From Ceratodon purpureus (lineage: Eukaryota > Streptophyta > Bryopsida > Pseudoditrichales > Ditrichaceae), in contig CM026426.1 in NCBI GenBank assembly GCA_014871385.1, positions 67,355,692 through 67,419,691 of the forward strand: DNA of 64,000 nt. Reading direction: 5' to 3'. A program made the translations under genes and the position numbers. The notes below the pieces were generated by a model, which had not been told where the DNA came from, did no database searches, and saw only the letters and a list, made by a program, of their open reading frames with translations. This document shows, piece after piece, positions 24,304-35,249 of the stretch (position 1 is its first letter; the number at the start of each line of letters is the position of its first letter).

Positions 24304-25407
24304 TTCCTTGGTCTTCACGCCAAGTCGTTGCAAAAGTTCTTTACTCAAGAAGGAGTGTGTTGCGCCTGTGTCCAACAACATAGACACATTAACACCGTTA
24401 ACAACACAATCAAGATAGACTAACTTAGAAGTATGGGTAGTGGCAACGTCAACCCTTGCCTCAAACCCGCCTTCGCTCAAGTCCTCTTGACTCAAGGCAC
24501 TAACCTTCTTGGGTTCGGTACAAGTAGAGAGGACATGGCCTTTCTTGCCACAATTGTGACAAGTCATATTCTTATGCCACGCCTCGACCTTCCCAGGTTT
24601 GTTTTCCTTGCCCTTATTTTTGGACGAGGATGCCTTGTCGTCCTTAGGCTTGTCTTCCTTCGAAGAGTCGCCCTTGAACTTCTTAGAGGGGTAGTTCGAT
24701 TTGAACTTCTTTCTTTTATGATCGCCCTTTTGGCTTTCCCCTCCCGCCCTCACTTCGTCTTGAGTGTTGGCGGCATCGTAACTACCACCAAGTCGATCGG
24801 CTTCCTTAAGCATTTCTGCTACGTTTTTAGGGAGGTCCGTTACTCCTTGAAAGAAAGCCTCTCGATCCTTGTCTGACAAGCCCGCAAAGTAGATCACCTT
24901 CTTGGCATAATCATTAAGGTCAGGAGCTAGCTCCATCTTGGTAATGTAGTCCGCCGTGTACTGACTCAAGGTGCGCGCTCCTTGCCTAAGTCTGGTGAAC
25001 GCCACCGCATCTCTAAAATCAGAGAACTTGGTGGTGAATCGCTCGATCATTTGAGCTTTTACTTCCCTCCAAGTATAACCGAACGGCCACCTCTTTGTCG
25101 CAAAAGGATCCTCGGTTCTCTTCTTGGTCGTCCACCAAACTCTTGCGGAGCCTCCAAGGTTGGTAGCTACAACCGCTATTCGCTCCTTGTCGGGAGTCTG
25201 GAGCATGTCAAAATGGTCTTCCATTCGCTCCAGCCACTCCCGAATTTTGGCCCCGCTTTGGTTCGTAAAGGCAGCGGGCAACTTCAATCCTTGAGCTGCT
25301 TTTCCCGGGCCTCTATTCATCTCCCCAAAGCGCGCTCTCTCCCCAAGTCTAGCCACTTCTACGCGAAGATCGTTCACGAGGTCGATCAATTTCATTTTGC
25401 TTGGCAT
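24304..25407 (-). CDS. Element B2 gag region, partial
   Basis: Matches the gag region of the whole element at 58238-62452 almost residue for residue from MPSKMKLIDLVNDL through the zinc knuckle CHNCGKKGHVLSTC into the start of the protease segment. It then leaves the family at the junction. It is a fossil fragment. Confidence 0.85.
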
Positions 25408-26140
25408 TCCATCGGCTTCCTCATCGGGTGAAGGGGAGCGGCGCCTTCTTGCTCTTCTTCAAGCACGGCGGTCTTCCGACTCCTCATCATCATCATCCCT
25501 TCGTCCTCCTCCTCATCTTGCTCCACTAGCGTCAGCATTGTTTGAGTCTGTATCGTCACCCCCACCTCCACTTGGAGGGTCAGCGGCGACGATCGCTACT
25601 CTCGCCGCCTCGCCTTGGTTATTCGCTTGGACATTGGAGGGGCCAGCCGTGCCTTCGCCATCAGCAGGCGGTTTTTCCTTAGGGACTTGTTCTTTAGGAG
25701 CACTCTTTGCTCCCATCCCTTTGGCCGCCGTGCCACCTCGTGCATGTTTTGGATCTTGCTCCGTTTCCTCCCCCGAATCGTGAGCCCAAGTTGCTTCTTC
25801 CACTCCCTTCTTGAGAGTCTTCGCTTTACTTGTTGCCGGCTCCTTGGTAGCTTGTTTTCCCTTAGCCTTCTCTTTGGCCGCGCCACCTTCCGGTGCCGTT
25901 GTGGCCGTCTTCTTAGAAGGTCGTCCAACCTTCTAGTCTTGAAGGCTGTTGGGTTCGTCGCTGCCAATTCGACGAGGTCAACTTCTCCTTAAGTCGCAGC
26001 TGCGGCGTCACCCGCTTCCACTTCCGCAGTATCTTGGTGAGCTGCTAGAGCCCCAACTTCATCTAGTCGAGCCATCTTGCTTGTGCTCTTTCACTTAGGC
26101 TCTCGCAGCTATCCACCCTTACGGTGCTCTGATAACCACG

Positions 26141-26648
26141 TGTCACGCTCCAAACTTAGTCGCTCGTTCCTCACGAGTCCAAGTCCGTCGCGGCGCTCCT
26201 AATTACCTGCAAGGCAACAAGTCCCATGAGTTAGCTTACTCCGGGGTGCACTCCACTCCGGGGTGTGCTCACTCATGGTACCTCTCATCAGTCAGACTCT
26301 CTAAGACTAACTAAGTCTAACCCTCGCGACCCGCCCAAGAGACAACTCCGGGGTGCGGGTGAGGCGCCTTAAGCCTTCGCTAGCCAAGACCCGCTCTTGT
26401 CTAGCTCCGGGACCTTAGCAAGCTCCCACCTCAACCATTCGTCACTCGTCACTCAATTCGTGACGCCTAGTCCGCTTTAGGCCCAAGGCCAAGGTCCGCC
26501 CGCCGACCCCAACAAGGGTCATCCCAACCGGCGTCAACCTAAGACATTGCTCACCCACTCCGGGGTGAGCCACTATCCTACTAAGTCCCGATCACTACTC
26601 CGGGGTGCCCTCTTAGTCACAGTGTGTCTCTAACTTATGGTCGTGACA
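26141..26648 (-). repeat. 5' LTR of element B2 (508 bp)
   Basis: It starts TGTCACGCTCC and ends GGTCGTGACA. It differs from the two LTRs at 56791 and 63187 at about three to four places by eye. It is followed inward by the same TGGTTATCAGAGCACC primer-binding site (minus strand). It carries five copies of the CTCCGGGGTG motif. Confidence 0.95.
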
Positions 26649-26669
26649 CTAACACTAGGTCGGTCACTG

Positions 26670-27149
26670 TCATTCAGGATGAAAGTTAGGAACCTTGTCG
26701 AGTAGAGTTTGCACTCTTAACTCCTCGTCCGACTCATCGCCGCACCCTAACGGGTTCCTGCCTTTCAGGTCGAAGGTGTGATCCGGCCTGTGCTTCTTCA
26801 TGTCTGGTCTGGCAGGCGAGGGATCCGAGTCATACAGGTGATCGCCCAAGAGCTCACGAATGCAGGGCATGAGAGTCAAAAGCAGCGGTAGGAGACTTCC
26901 TTTCTCAGCTGTGGCCAGCATATGGGCTTTAAGGGCCGGGATTAGTGGAATCCACTTGTGTCTCTCAGGCTTTTGTAGAGGTAAATCCTTAACAGTGATG
27001 GCTACTATTGGAGTAATGACACAGTGGCTAGCTCCATCACCATCATCTAACCGGGTAAAGTACCAGGTGGCATCGTTCCACTATCGTATCGGGTTGTGGA
27101 GGTTATGTTTGTTGACGATGACTTTCCTCATTGAAAGTGAGGCCTCGTA
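26670..27149 (-). pseudogene. Unrecognised coding fragment beside the B2 LTR
   Basis: A minus-strand frame stays protein-like for about 160 codons, from YEASLSMRKVIVNKHNL to LLDKVPNFHPE, with one in-frame TAG near 27080. It contains WYFTRLDDGDGASHCVITP, VKDLPLQKPERHKWIPLIP and a late acidic stretch. It ends 22 bases from the LTR. I do not recognise it. It could be an exon of a host gene cut by the LTR element, or part of another mobile element. It overlaps the likely 5' flank of the plus-strand LINE. Confidence 0.4.
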
Positions 27150-27365
27150 GGGGGGACGTGACGGAGAGCAATGAGGCGGCGAGTTAACCTTAATTCGCAT
27201 AGATGGCCGGTTCAGGCTCCTTTCTGCTCCGATCCTGAGTGCGTATGTGCTGTAGAACTAGAATCCTGCAGATTGCATAGAGATTGGGCAGTAGTGCGCT
27301 CTCCATCTAATCTTGCTTAAGCTAATACCAAAACCCTAATGTCTGATTAGTCCAAACCACTTTTC

Positions 27366-29229
27366 ATGGCGACTTTCAAGGAGATACTCACGAGAGACGT
27401 ACCGGGTCAGAATACACGCGGGAGAGCAGCGCGAGGAGATTCTAGTGGAGCTGGACGAGGGTTGCGACAAAAGACTTCAACAGGCCAGGTACCACACCCT
27501 AGAGCTGTTCCCTTTGAATCTTCCCTGGCATGCCCTATTCTCTGCTACCATATTGGTGATTCAGGCAAGCAGAATCCCTACCAAGCAGAAGCTGGTGAGC
27601 AGCTCCCTGCAAACTTTGGTAGGAACTACCATGGGTTCCTCATTCGGAGACTCACCGAGGGCCCAGCTCTCGACCTCAATGTTTTGGGTCAAGAGGCTTC
27701 AAGGCTCAGAGAAAAGACGATCATCGCTAGTTTTGTGGGACGCAAGATACCCCAGAGCTCCCTGGTTGACTGGCTACATTTGATTAACAAGCAATTAGGG
27801 TTAGAGTGTGTCACCCTGAAGATGGACATGGGCCGAGGCTTCTTCTTCCTCACCACACACAGCGTTCTTGTTACCAGGAGTGTCCTCCCCTTAACCCCTC
27901 ACAACACGCCATGGGGCCAATGCATCTATCAAGAATGGGTGCCTAACTTCAACCCAGACTACCCCTGCGGTCTGAAGCTCCCGACATGGATCAGTCTAAC
28001 CAAGCTACCTCATGAATTCAAACCAGTAGAGGGTTTAACTGCAGGGCAGTTGGAACCAGTCTGTCAGGCTGATCGACACAATATATTCCTCAGAGACCCA
28101 AGATTTTGCGTAGGGCTGGACTTGATAGACGGCTGGCCGTTTGCATTGAAGGTTGTTGGTCTCGGCAATCACTCGAATACCATTATCCTAAACTACGATC
28201 ATGCTCCGATTCGGTGCCGGTTCTGTATGTCGCTCTCTCACAAAGTGGCAGAGTGCGAAGAACTCAGACACAACGGATTCTCTGAACTGATGGCCCTCGC
28301 CAGAGCGGCCAACCCTCCGGCCTTCCACTCGGCTGAGATAACAGCCCCTGGCCCGATACAGAGAACAACACCAATTCAGGCTAGAACCGTCTCAGACGCT
28401 CTCCAGACAGAGGCTGATGACGGCTTCACAGTGGTGAGGTCTGGCAAATCCAAGCTACCCCCAACGGCCAACACCACAAGTCCCATCGCATAACCAAGTT
28501 GCTGCCCAACAGGTCACTGCTCAGTTCGACTTAAACTCCAACCCGACTATTTTACCTGCAGAAGAGGCTCTAGAACCCAGGGAAAGTCATGACAATGCAG
28601 AAGATGGTCTCCCAATGGCTTGGTCCCCAGGCAGGTACGGCAGGAACCCCGGCTACAAGAGAGGTGCAGGCACTTCATCAAACCAATCCTCTCCTGGGCG
28701 CAGCTGCGCGGTTTCGAAGAGATTAGTCATCTCCCCTCCGGAGAACCAACAGCCCGCCCAAATCCGTATTCCTGATCCCTAAGGTGACCTCTGTATTCTT
28801 CTCGATGCGCCCCCTGCTCAAGCCTTCGAAGAGAATGAAGCTATCCGGAACCAAGGTCGGCAAGCCTCGGCTAGTAGCAGCTCCTCTTCAAGTCTGGACC
28901 TTGCCAACTTCCCCACGCAAAACCTGGCGTCTCCTCAGCCCCCCGACCACAGGTAGGCTGATGCTCGCTTCCCAGTTGATCCCGGACCAAGTAACAAGTC
29001 AGCTCCCCCATACAATTCCTTCCTATTGAGTGGTGGTACCAGCAAAGTCGGACGTGGACCCTCAGAGGACCCCAGTGAACCTAGTTCCGATTCGGGATCC
29101 AGGTCCAATTCAATCATAATAGCGGCCTCCTGTAAGGCCAAGTGGGCGGCAATTAATCAGCGAATGGAAGCCGCAGCTAACAATCAGACGCAACGTGGCC
29201 CATCTGCCCGCTCCAACCCTGCCTCATGA
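27366..29229 (+). pseudogene. LINE ORF1: DUF4283-like domain and zinc knuckle
   Basis: Nucleic-acid-binding LINE ORF1 protein. From the ATG at 27366 an open frame of 375 codons carries the DUF4283-like signature (WVPNFNPDYPCGLKLPTWIS, about residues 190-210) and the knuckle CRFCMSLSHKVAEC, spaced C-x2-C-x4-H-x4-C, near residue 285. The frame closes at 28493, but the +1 frame continues (QVAAQQVTAQFDLN and on) as a Ser/Pro/Gln-rich tail to TGA at 29227-29229. That tail holds a TAA near 28780 and a TAG at 28954. One frameshift near 28480 is therefore likely. Restored length would be about 620 residues. The stop codon overlaps the ORF2 start (ATGA). Confidence 0.7.
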
Positions 29230-32200
29230 AGTTGACAATCTACTCTCTCAATGTGCGGGGCTTAAACGACCCTGCAAAAGTCACTAGGCTTCGAAATTAC
29301 ATTCAAAACCTTCAACCAGCTCCTGACATCCTCATGCTACAGGAGCACAAGCTCACGGGAGAAAAGGCTGCAATCCTCGGCAGACAGCTCAACCCGACTT
29401 ACAGATACCTCTTCATAGCTGCCCGGCCCGGTTACAGGAATGAAGATCGCGCAAACGGTGCAGGCCGAGGAGGTACAGCAACACTCATTCAAAATTCCCT
29501 GGATCGATTCATCATCAATTCCGTAAGCTTGTACCAAGGTCGAGCCCTGTGGATTGTACTTGGTAACATAGCAGGCTACTCTTGGGGCTTCCTTAACGTT
29601 TACAGCCCTAATGATGCACAAGAGCGCACGAGATTTTGGGAATCCATCTTAGACAACCTCCCCCCCAATTGCCATTGGATGGTTGGAGGCGACTTCAATA
29701 TGGTAGAATCCTCCGTCGATAAATCTACTGCCTGCGGGAGGTTGATTCAAGAACCAGAATAAAGCGTATGGAATGGTCTCAAGACACCCTTAGCCTAGAA
29801 GACACCTTCTCCTCCAGGAAAAATCTCAGATTCACTTGGGATAATGGAAGGCTGCACAGGGAAAGAGTTCTTGCCCGACTTGATCGCTTTTACTCCCCCA
29901 AAGGCACACCGAATCACTGCAAGATGCAGGTTTCTAATTACAAAATTGTGGGAGGATGTACACTCTCCGAACATCTGCCAGTTATGTTGCAAATTCAAAT
30001 TGATTCTGTGGTCCAATTTAAAAGCACCTGGAAGATGAATATTCGGCACATCCAAGACACAAGTGAGGAGGTCAAGAGGATTTGGTCATCGCAACCGGCC
30101 CTGACCCCTTTCTTCTCGAAACTCAAGAAGGTCCTCCATTTTTACCGAAGCTATTCTAAAAAGAAAGCCGAGGAACAGCGCCAAACTGAGCTTCAGCTCA
30201 GAGATCACTTGACCAAGGCACAAGGCGACCTTCACCAAAACCCCTGCCTCTTCAATCTCCAACTTGAAGTAGCCACGGTAATAGAGAAACTGGCCGAGTT
30301 GGAAAGACTTTGTTCGGAGGGTCAGCGGCTGAGATCGCAAATCAAATGGCGAGACAAAGGTGATGCTTGCAACCGGGACTTCTTTCATATGGTTAGGGAA
30401 AAACCCCGTACGCACTCAATTGCCAAGCTTCGGGACCAGGATGGGACCCTGAAAACAGAGGAGAGCGAGCTGCAGGATATCTGCAGAAGATTTTACGGAG
30501 AGCTCTACGCCGCTCTAGATCCGCCAGACCAAGGGATCATGGAAAGAGCTCTGGAGCAAGAGAGACCGAAAATTTCGGCTGGTATGAGGCAGAGCCTCGA
30601 CAGTGACTTCACTTTTGAGGAGCTCCGGGAAGCTGCTCAGGCCCTTGCCACTGAACGTGCCCCCGGACCCGATGGGATGAGTATTGTCTTTTTCACGCAC
30701 CACTGAGACCTCCTCGGCTTAGACTTTCTTGCCATGATAAATTCCTCCCGTGATCAAAGACGATTCCCAACCTGTATGACCCAGGGAGCCATCACTTTAA
30801 TTCATAAATCGGGCCCCCTTGAAGACCTTAGAAACTGGAGGCCCATAACATTGTTGAACGCGGCTTACAAGATAGTTGCCAAAGCTCTCCAGCTTCGGTT
30901 GAAACCTCTGATGGGAGAACTCATTAGCCCTGACCAGACAGCGTTTGTCCCGCACAGGTTCATTCTTGACAATGTGTTTGTGGCGCATGAAACCTTAGAC
31001 ATCGCCAAACGTACCAAGCAGCCATTACTCTTCCTGAAAGTCGATTTTAAAAAAGCCTTTGACAAGGTCAGTTGACCATTCCTATTTGCAAGCATGGAGA
31101 GAATTGGTCTTGGAGCAGGGTTCATAAACCTTACGAAGCTGCTCTTCACAGGAGCCTCTGCTACAGTTATTGTGAACCGGCAACAATCCAAGCCCTTTGA
31201 GATTAGGAGGGGAGTTCGGCAGGGCTGCCCCTTGGCCCCACTTCTCTTCATCATCGCGGGTGAAGTTCTAAACGTCCTGCTACGACATGGGGAAACTGAA
31301 GGGAGAATCTCAGGTATAAAGATACCGAATTCAACCGAGTCGCAATTGATATCCCAGTTTGCCAACGATACATCTATCTCCATCGAGGTCAGCCAGCCTC
31401 AATCCATTCGCAACCTCCTTGACATTTTAAATCTCTTCCGACTCGCCTTAGGTTTAGAGATTAACTGGGCAAAGAGCCATGCTTATTGGTGTTCTGCAGG
31501 ACGGAAGCCAGGATGGTTGAACTCAATAGGATGGCAGTGGACAGAGGAAAAGGACCTGTCCAAACTCCTCGGCACTCCCTTCGGCCTCAACCTCGAATCA
31601 GAAAATATAGACAGCTTCCTTGTTAACAGAATCAAATCCAAGCTCACATATTGGTGCTCCACCAAGCTGTCTCTCGCAGGTAGAGCGATGATTGTCAAAC
31701 AAGTATTACTCTCTTCACTGTGGTATTTTCTAGCAATTTGGTGTGGAATGGTGAAGGCTATGAGCAAGATTAAAGCCATGCTTAGGAATTTCCTTTGGGC
31801 CGGTCGTGAATTCTCTGCGAGAACCAGAGTGAACTGGTTCGACTGCTGTGCAAAAAGATTTATAGGAGGCCTTAATTTGATTGACCCTCAAGAAGGTACG
31901 ATCAGCTTGCTCAGCAAATGGATTATCCTCGCTTACTTGCCTGGCTCTTCTAATCTTCAAGTGATGCTCCGGAATAAACTTTGGTATTTCAGCCCTGAGA
32001 AAGAACGGAGATGGCAGGCACAGGCCCAATGGGGTTTACTCCCAAACCACACGCCCGTGCCCGGCTCCAAAGCCTGGAGCAAAGTCCAGGCCGCGTGGAA
32101 AATAATGAGTAAAGGCCTGCAGGAAGCCCCGCCCACTCACGGAGCTGATGCTCTTCAGGCGCCGCTATGGTGGAGTACATCCTTCAAAGGTGGAACCTGG

Positions 32201-33133
32201 AATTTCTCGCATCAAGAGGCTTAGGAACTCCATGAGCGTGGTCTTCGAAAGATTGAAGATCTCTGGGACCCCCATCACCAGATCCTCAAGCCAGTCCTAC
32301 AGCTCAAAAGGGAATTCGATATCCAGCCCGAGACCATCCCCAAGATCGCAGCCATGTGCATCCAGATAGATCGGGAGTTAGGGGCAGTTTTGAACAGGGA
32401 CAGAAACTCCCCGAACATTGGTGAATGGGTCGGAGGTTTCTTCTCGGACCAGGACCCGACCCCGCAATTTGTCATCCAGTTAGGGAGAGCTTGGAAACCC
32501 GATAGCATCGCATCCCCCGATTGCTTAAGAACCCTCCCCCCCAAGTACCCGGTCTACCTTGTCGGAGATCAATCAAGATCTCTGATCCCAGACCAATCCG
32601 AGGCCTTGCACTTTGCAGCCAAACGCTGGACCGGATTACTGAGACTGGTCCGGGTGGTTGAAGTAGGGAAAGTTCGTAAGGGTGGCTCTTTGGCTTATTA
32701 CGGTATCGTGGGTAAGTTACACTTTGATCCAGGTCTGTGGAAATGGCGCACCAACATCCCACTTATGATGTACAGTGCTAAGGCGGAAAAAGAAATTCTT
32801 GTGGGACGAAAACAACTCAAGACTCCAATCTTAGAGAAATGGCGCCACGAATTGAACGTCAACTTCCAAATTGATTGGAAGAAGCTCTAGAAAAACAGGT
32901 CCCAAAAGGAAGCTGCTTTCCTTTTGTCTCTCAACCACCAGGCAATCGCCACCAATTCATGGAGGAGAAGATTTAACCCTTTAGCTGACCCGAATTGTCC
33001 CCTTTGTCCCATGCACCAGGTAGAAAACTACACTCATAGATTTTTCAAATGTCCCCAAGCCAAGAAGAGTTGGTCTATTGTCTTTTTGGTCATTCACTGG
33101 TTGCTGAAGGGAACTCGAAACATTAACCCTTAA
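29226..33133 (+). pseudogene. LINE ORF2: endonuclease, reverse transcriptase, zf-RVT
   Basis: Starts MKLTIYSLNVRGLND, the standard APE endonuclease start, with LMLQEHKL, NVYSPND and WMVGGDFNMVE following. After one frameshift near 29760 a single frame runs to 33133, interrupted by stops at 30704 (TGA), 31073 (TGA), 32222 (TAG) and 32888 (TAG), and ending in TAA at 33131. Reverse transcriptase motifs include APGPDGM, FLKVDFKKAFDKV and RQGCPLAPLLF. The catalytic FADD is FAND here (QFANDTSIS), which should abolish polymerisation. The tail has CPLCPMHQVENYTHRFFKC, a zf-RVT motif. The first two stops fit lost Trp codons and the TAGs fit lost Gln codons. Confidence 0.85.
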
Positions 33134-34255
33134 AATGAAACCCGTCCCAAAAAAAAATGAAACCCGTCCCAAAACCGGTAATCTCAAAACCAACCCGTCC
33201 ATGGAAAGGTTAAAAAAAAAACAACCCGTCCCAAAACCGGTTCAAAAAAATAGTACCCGTCCCGTAGTAGTTGTAAATTTTTTATAAAAAAAATAAAAAC
33301 AAAAAAATAAAAATAATAACAAAAAATAAAAAAACAGAGCCAAAGGCTCCAGCAAACACATTCGCTGAACCTGGGCCTTGGCCAGGCTGCGAGGCTTGGC
33401 CTGGACCGGCCCAAAAGCCCGACCCGGCCGGGCCCGGCCTGGCCTTTGAGCCCCGCTCAGGCTGCTCTGCCGGCTCTGCTCTGCCCAGGCTCGCAAACAG
33501 CAAGCGTGAGCACGCTCTGAGCAGGGTGCACTGGCGCAGCTGATTTGGGAGCAAGGTGATTTCTCCAAGGGGACTTCTCCAGTTGGTTTCTTTGAGCACG
33601 TTGTAGCCTTTGAGGTATGTTTGGTGACATTTTATTATTTTATCTTCTTTCAAGTGTTAAACAAGTAATGTGTAGAAGAAATGAACATACAGTTGCTCAC
33701 AAAAGTTGTGGGACGCCCTAAAATTGGTCTCATAAATTGAGAAATAAAAATTATGAAGTGAAATTTGGACGTGTTGTAGTACATAAGGGAATCTACCTTC
33801 ATGTGAAATTTCACTTTAAATAGACTATTTTAAGACCCATTATTATTTGAATGAAATTTATATGGAAAAAAAAAACTTGTTGTGAAAAGCCAAAATGTGA
33901 CATTTCTTTTTACAGGAAGAATGTACATATTGACTTGAGTCACATGTTAAAGTTTCATGAATTTTGGATTTTTTATTCATTAAGATTTTATTGATTGAAA
34001 AATGATCCCAAAATTTTGAAATTTTTAATTTTCACTCCATAAATTGCAAAAAAATAAAAATAAAAATGCACAATCACATCAAATAACTATATATGACATG
34101 ATGTAATTGATATTTACATCTTTCATTTTTTGAAGAAAAATTGTCAAAAAAAAAATTATCTTTAGAACCCGTCCAAAGTGAATTTTACACGTCCAAAAAC
34201 CGGTACATTTTCAAAGAACCCGTCCACTGGAAATGTTTTTTTTTCCATAACATGT
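33134..34255. repeat. Block bounded by CCCGTCC/ACCGGT repeats
   Basis: Both ends carry the same ordered motifs in direct orientation: CCCGTCC, CGTCCcAAAACCGGT, then AACCCGTCCatGGAAA and an A or T run. About five units lie at 33137-33265 and two to three at 34167-34240. Between them is a GC-rich patch (33361-33530) and an AT-rich core (33640-34160) without a gene. Near 33690 is ACAGTTGCTCACAAAAGTTG, which resembles a Tc1/mariner terminus, but I find no inverted partner. The block separates the 3' end of one LINE from the ORF1 remnant of another, so it may be an insertion. Its class is unresolved. Confidence 0.55.
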
Positions 34256-34508
34256 CCCTGGACATGTTGGGGACCTTGTGAAAAATCACCACTGGATTCA
34301 AGTATAGTGAGTTGTCTTATGGCTACAGGGTGTCTTAATGGAGATTCACTCTCAGAGAGTACCATAAATGCCGAAGAGTTCTGAGAGTCGCCAGTACATG
34401 TGATAAGCGGAGGGAAGATCCTCCCCCTCTTGATGGGTGCCAGATTCGGATGGGTCAGCTTTGCAGCTTCCCAGAAGGCCGCGGGGATGGCAGAGGATCT
34501 GTATCCCC
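34256..34508 (-). pseudogene. LINE ORF1 remnant, downstream part left of the MULE
   Basis: The minus-strand frame here continues exactly in phase from the frame at 44412-45042 once the MULE and one copy of its 9-bp duplication are removed: VHPAKR, then GYRSSAIPAAFWEAAKL and on to QGPQHVQGHVMEK. It ends at about 34256, where CCCGTCC-repeat DNA begins. It is the C-terminal part of a LINE ORF1-like protein and shows that the MULE target was coding-type sequence. Confidence 0.7.
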
Positions 34509-34517
34509 TCTTCGCAG
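34509..34517. repeat. MULE target-site duplication, left copy
   Basis: TCTTCGCAG lies directly outside the left terminus and is repeated exactly at 44412-44420. Nine bases is the usual Mutator-superfamily duplication size. Confidence 0.95.
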
Positions 34518-34814
34518 GGGTCTCTCTATCTACCCCCTACGAGCGTTGCACCCAGCCCCGATCCAGGCAGGGGCAGCGTCTCGCGGGGGCAACTCTCCCC
34601 GACCCTCCCCGGACCCCGACCCACCCCGATCCCCGACCACGGGCGACCCCGCCCGACCCCGCTCGACCCCGTGCAGCCCCCCCCACCCGCGCCAGCCCGG
34701 GCTCCCCCGCCCGCCCGGTCCATCCACCACGTTGGGTTTGTCATCCCCGCCTCGTCGTCGTCGTCTTTCCATCCACCGCGAGACGCCCCCCGTCGTCGTC
34801 TCCGCCGGGGCGTA
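34518..34814 (+). repeat. MULE left terminal inverted repeat (about 297 bp)
   Basis: Begins GGGTCTCTCTAT and runs to about 34814 (ccgccggggcgta). It matches the reverse complement of 44127-44411 with small indels. It is very GC-rich, with a run of GACCCCG/CCCCGAC units at about 34595-34680 and long C tracts. It precedes the plus-strand gene by about 435 bp and is a likely promoter region by analogy with MuDR. Confidence 0.95.
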
Positions 34815-35249
34815 GTGGGTGTGTTGCGGGAGCTGTGTCCTGAGCAATTGATGGGGGGTCACAGGGCGATGGAGGTCTGAAGAAGTTAGGCTTTCAGGGG
34901 AGGGCTGGGGTTACGTTGTAGGCGACGTGGTGTAGCGCGGGGAGGGTAGAAGGCGAAGCGTGTTTTCTGAGAGGAACTAGAGTTCAGGGGTCCGTAGTTG
35001 GAAGATGTGTGGGGTTTAGGGTGATCGAAGTGCGTAGGGTTTAGTACATGGGGGTGTAGCGTGAGGGAGAAGGGGATCGTAGCGAGGGGGTGGTTGTGGC
35101 GACTCTGCGGAAACTGCCGGTCTAGGGTTTCGGGTGTGGGGGCACAATTACCTTCGACGGCAGAACTGACCTAGAGAAGCGAGGCGAGGGCAGCTGCGGC
35201 GCTTGGGGTGGCTTCAATATCCGTCAGAGCTTTGGGAGAAGACGCTGCG

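Larger units (their letters stand above)
24304..26648 (-). mobile_element. Ty3/gypsy element B2 (fragment with one LTR)
   Basis: A partial copy of the family at 56791-63694. It keeps the 5' LTR (26141-26648), primer-binding site, leader reading frame and gag, and stops abruptly at 24304 where LINE sequence begins. Identity to the whole copy is very high by eye, so it arrived recently. It is a fossil fragment without pol. Confidence 0.92.
27366..33133 (+). mobile_element. Near full-length L1-like LINE with ORF1 and ORF2
   Basis: A plus-strand non-LTR retrotransposon. ORF1 (27366-29229) has a DUF4283-like domain and a CCHC knuckle. ORF2 (29226-33133) has an APE-type endonuclease, reverse transcriptase and a terminal zinc-binding reverse transcriptase motif (zf-RVT). 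No poly(A) tail is seen at 33133, because CCCGTCC-repeat DNA begins there; the 3' end may be lost. It is inactive by several stop codons and changed catalytic residues. Confidence 0.88.

Noticed and set aside
24423-25992. Plus-strand open frames across B2, repeated at 61478-63094 in element B
   Set aside because: They lie opposite the gag and leader coding strand of the element and have no domain signal.
33690-33720. Tc1/mariner terminus ACAGTTGCTCACAAAAGTTG
   Set aside because: Looks right for one end, but no inverted partner lies within the window, so no element can be drawn.
34400-34880. Several overlapping Pro/Arg/Gly-rich open frames, repeated at 43983-44516
   Set aside because: These are GC-rich inverted-repeat DNA of the MULE, open in many frames because stop codons are rare in such sequence.
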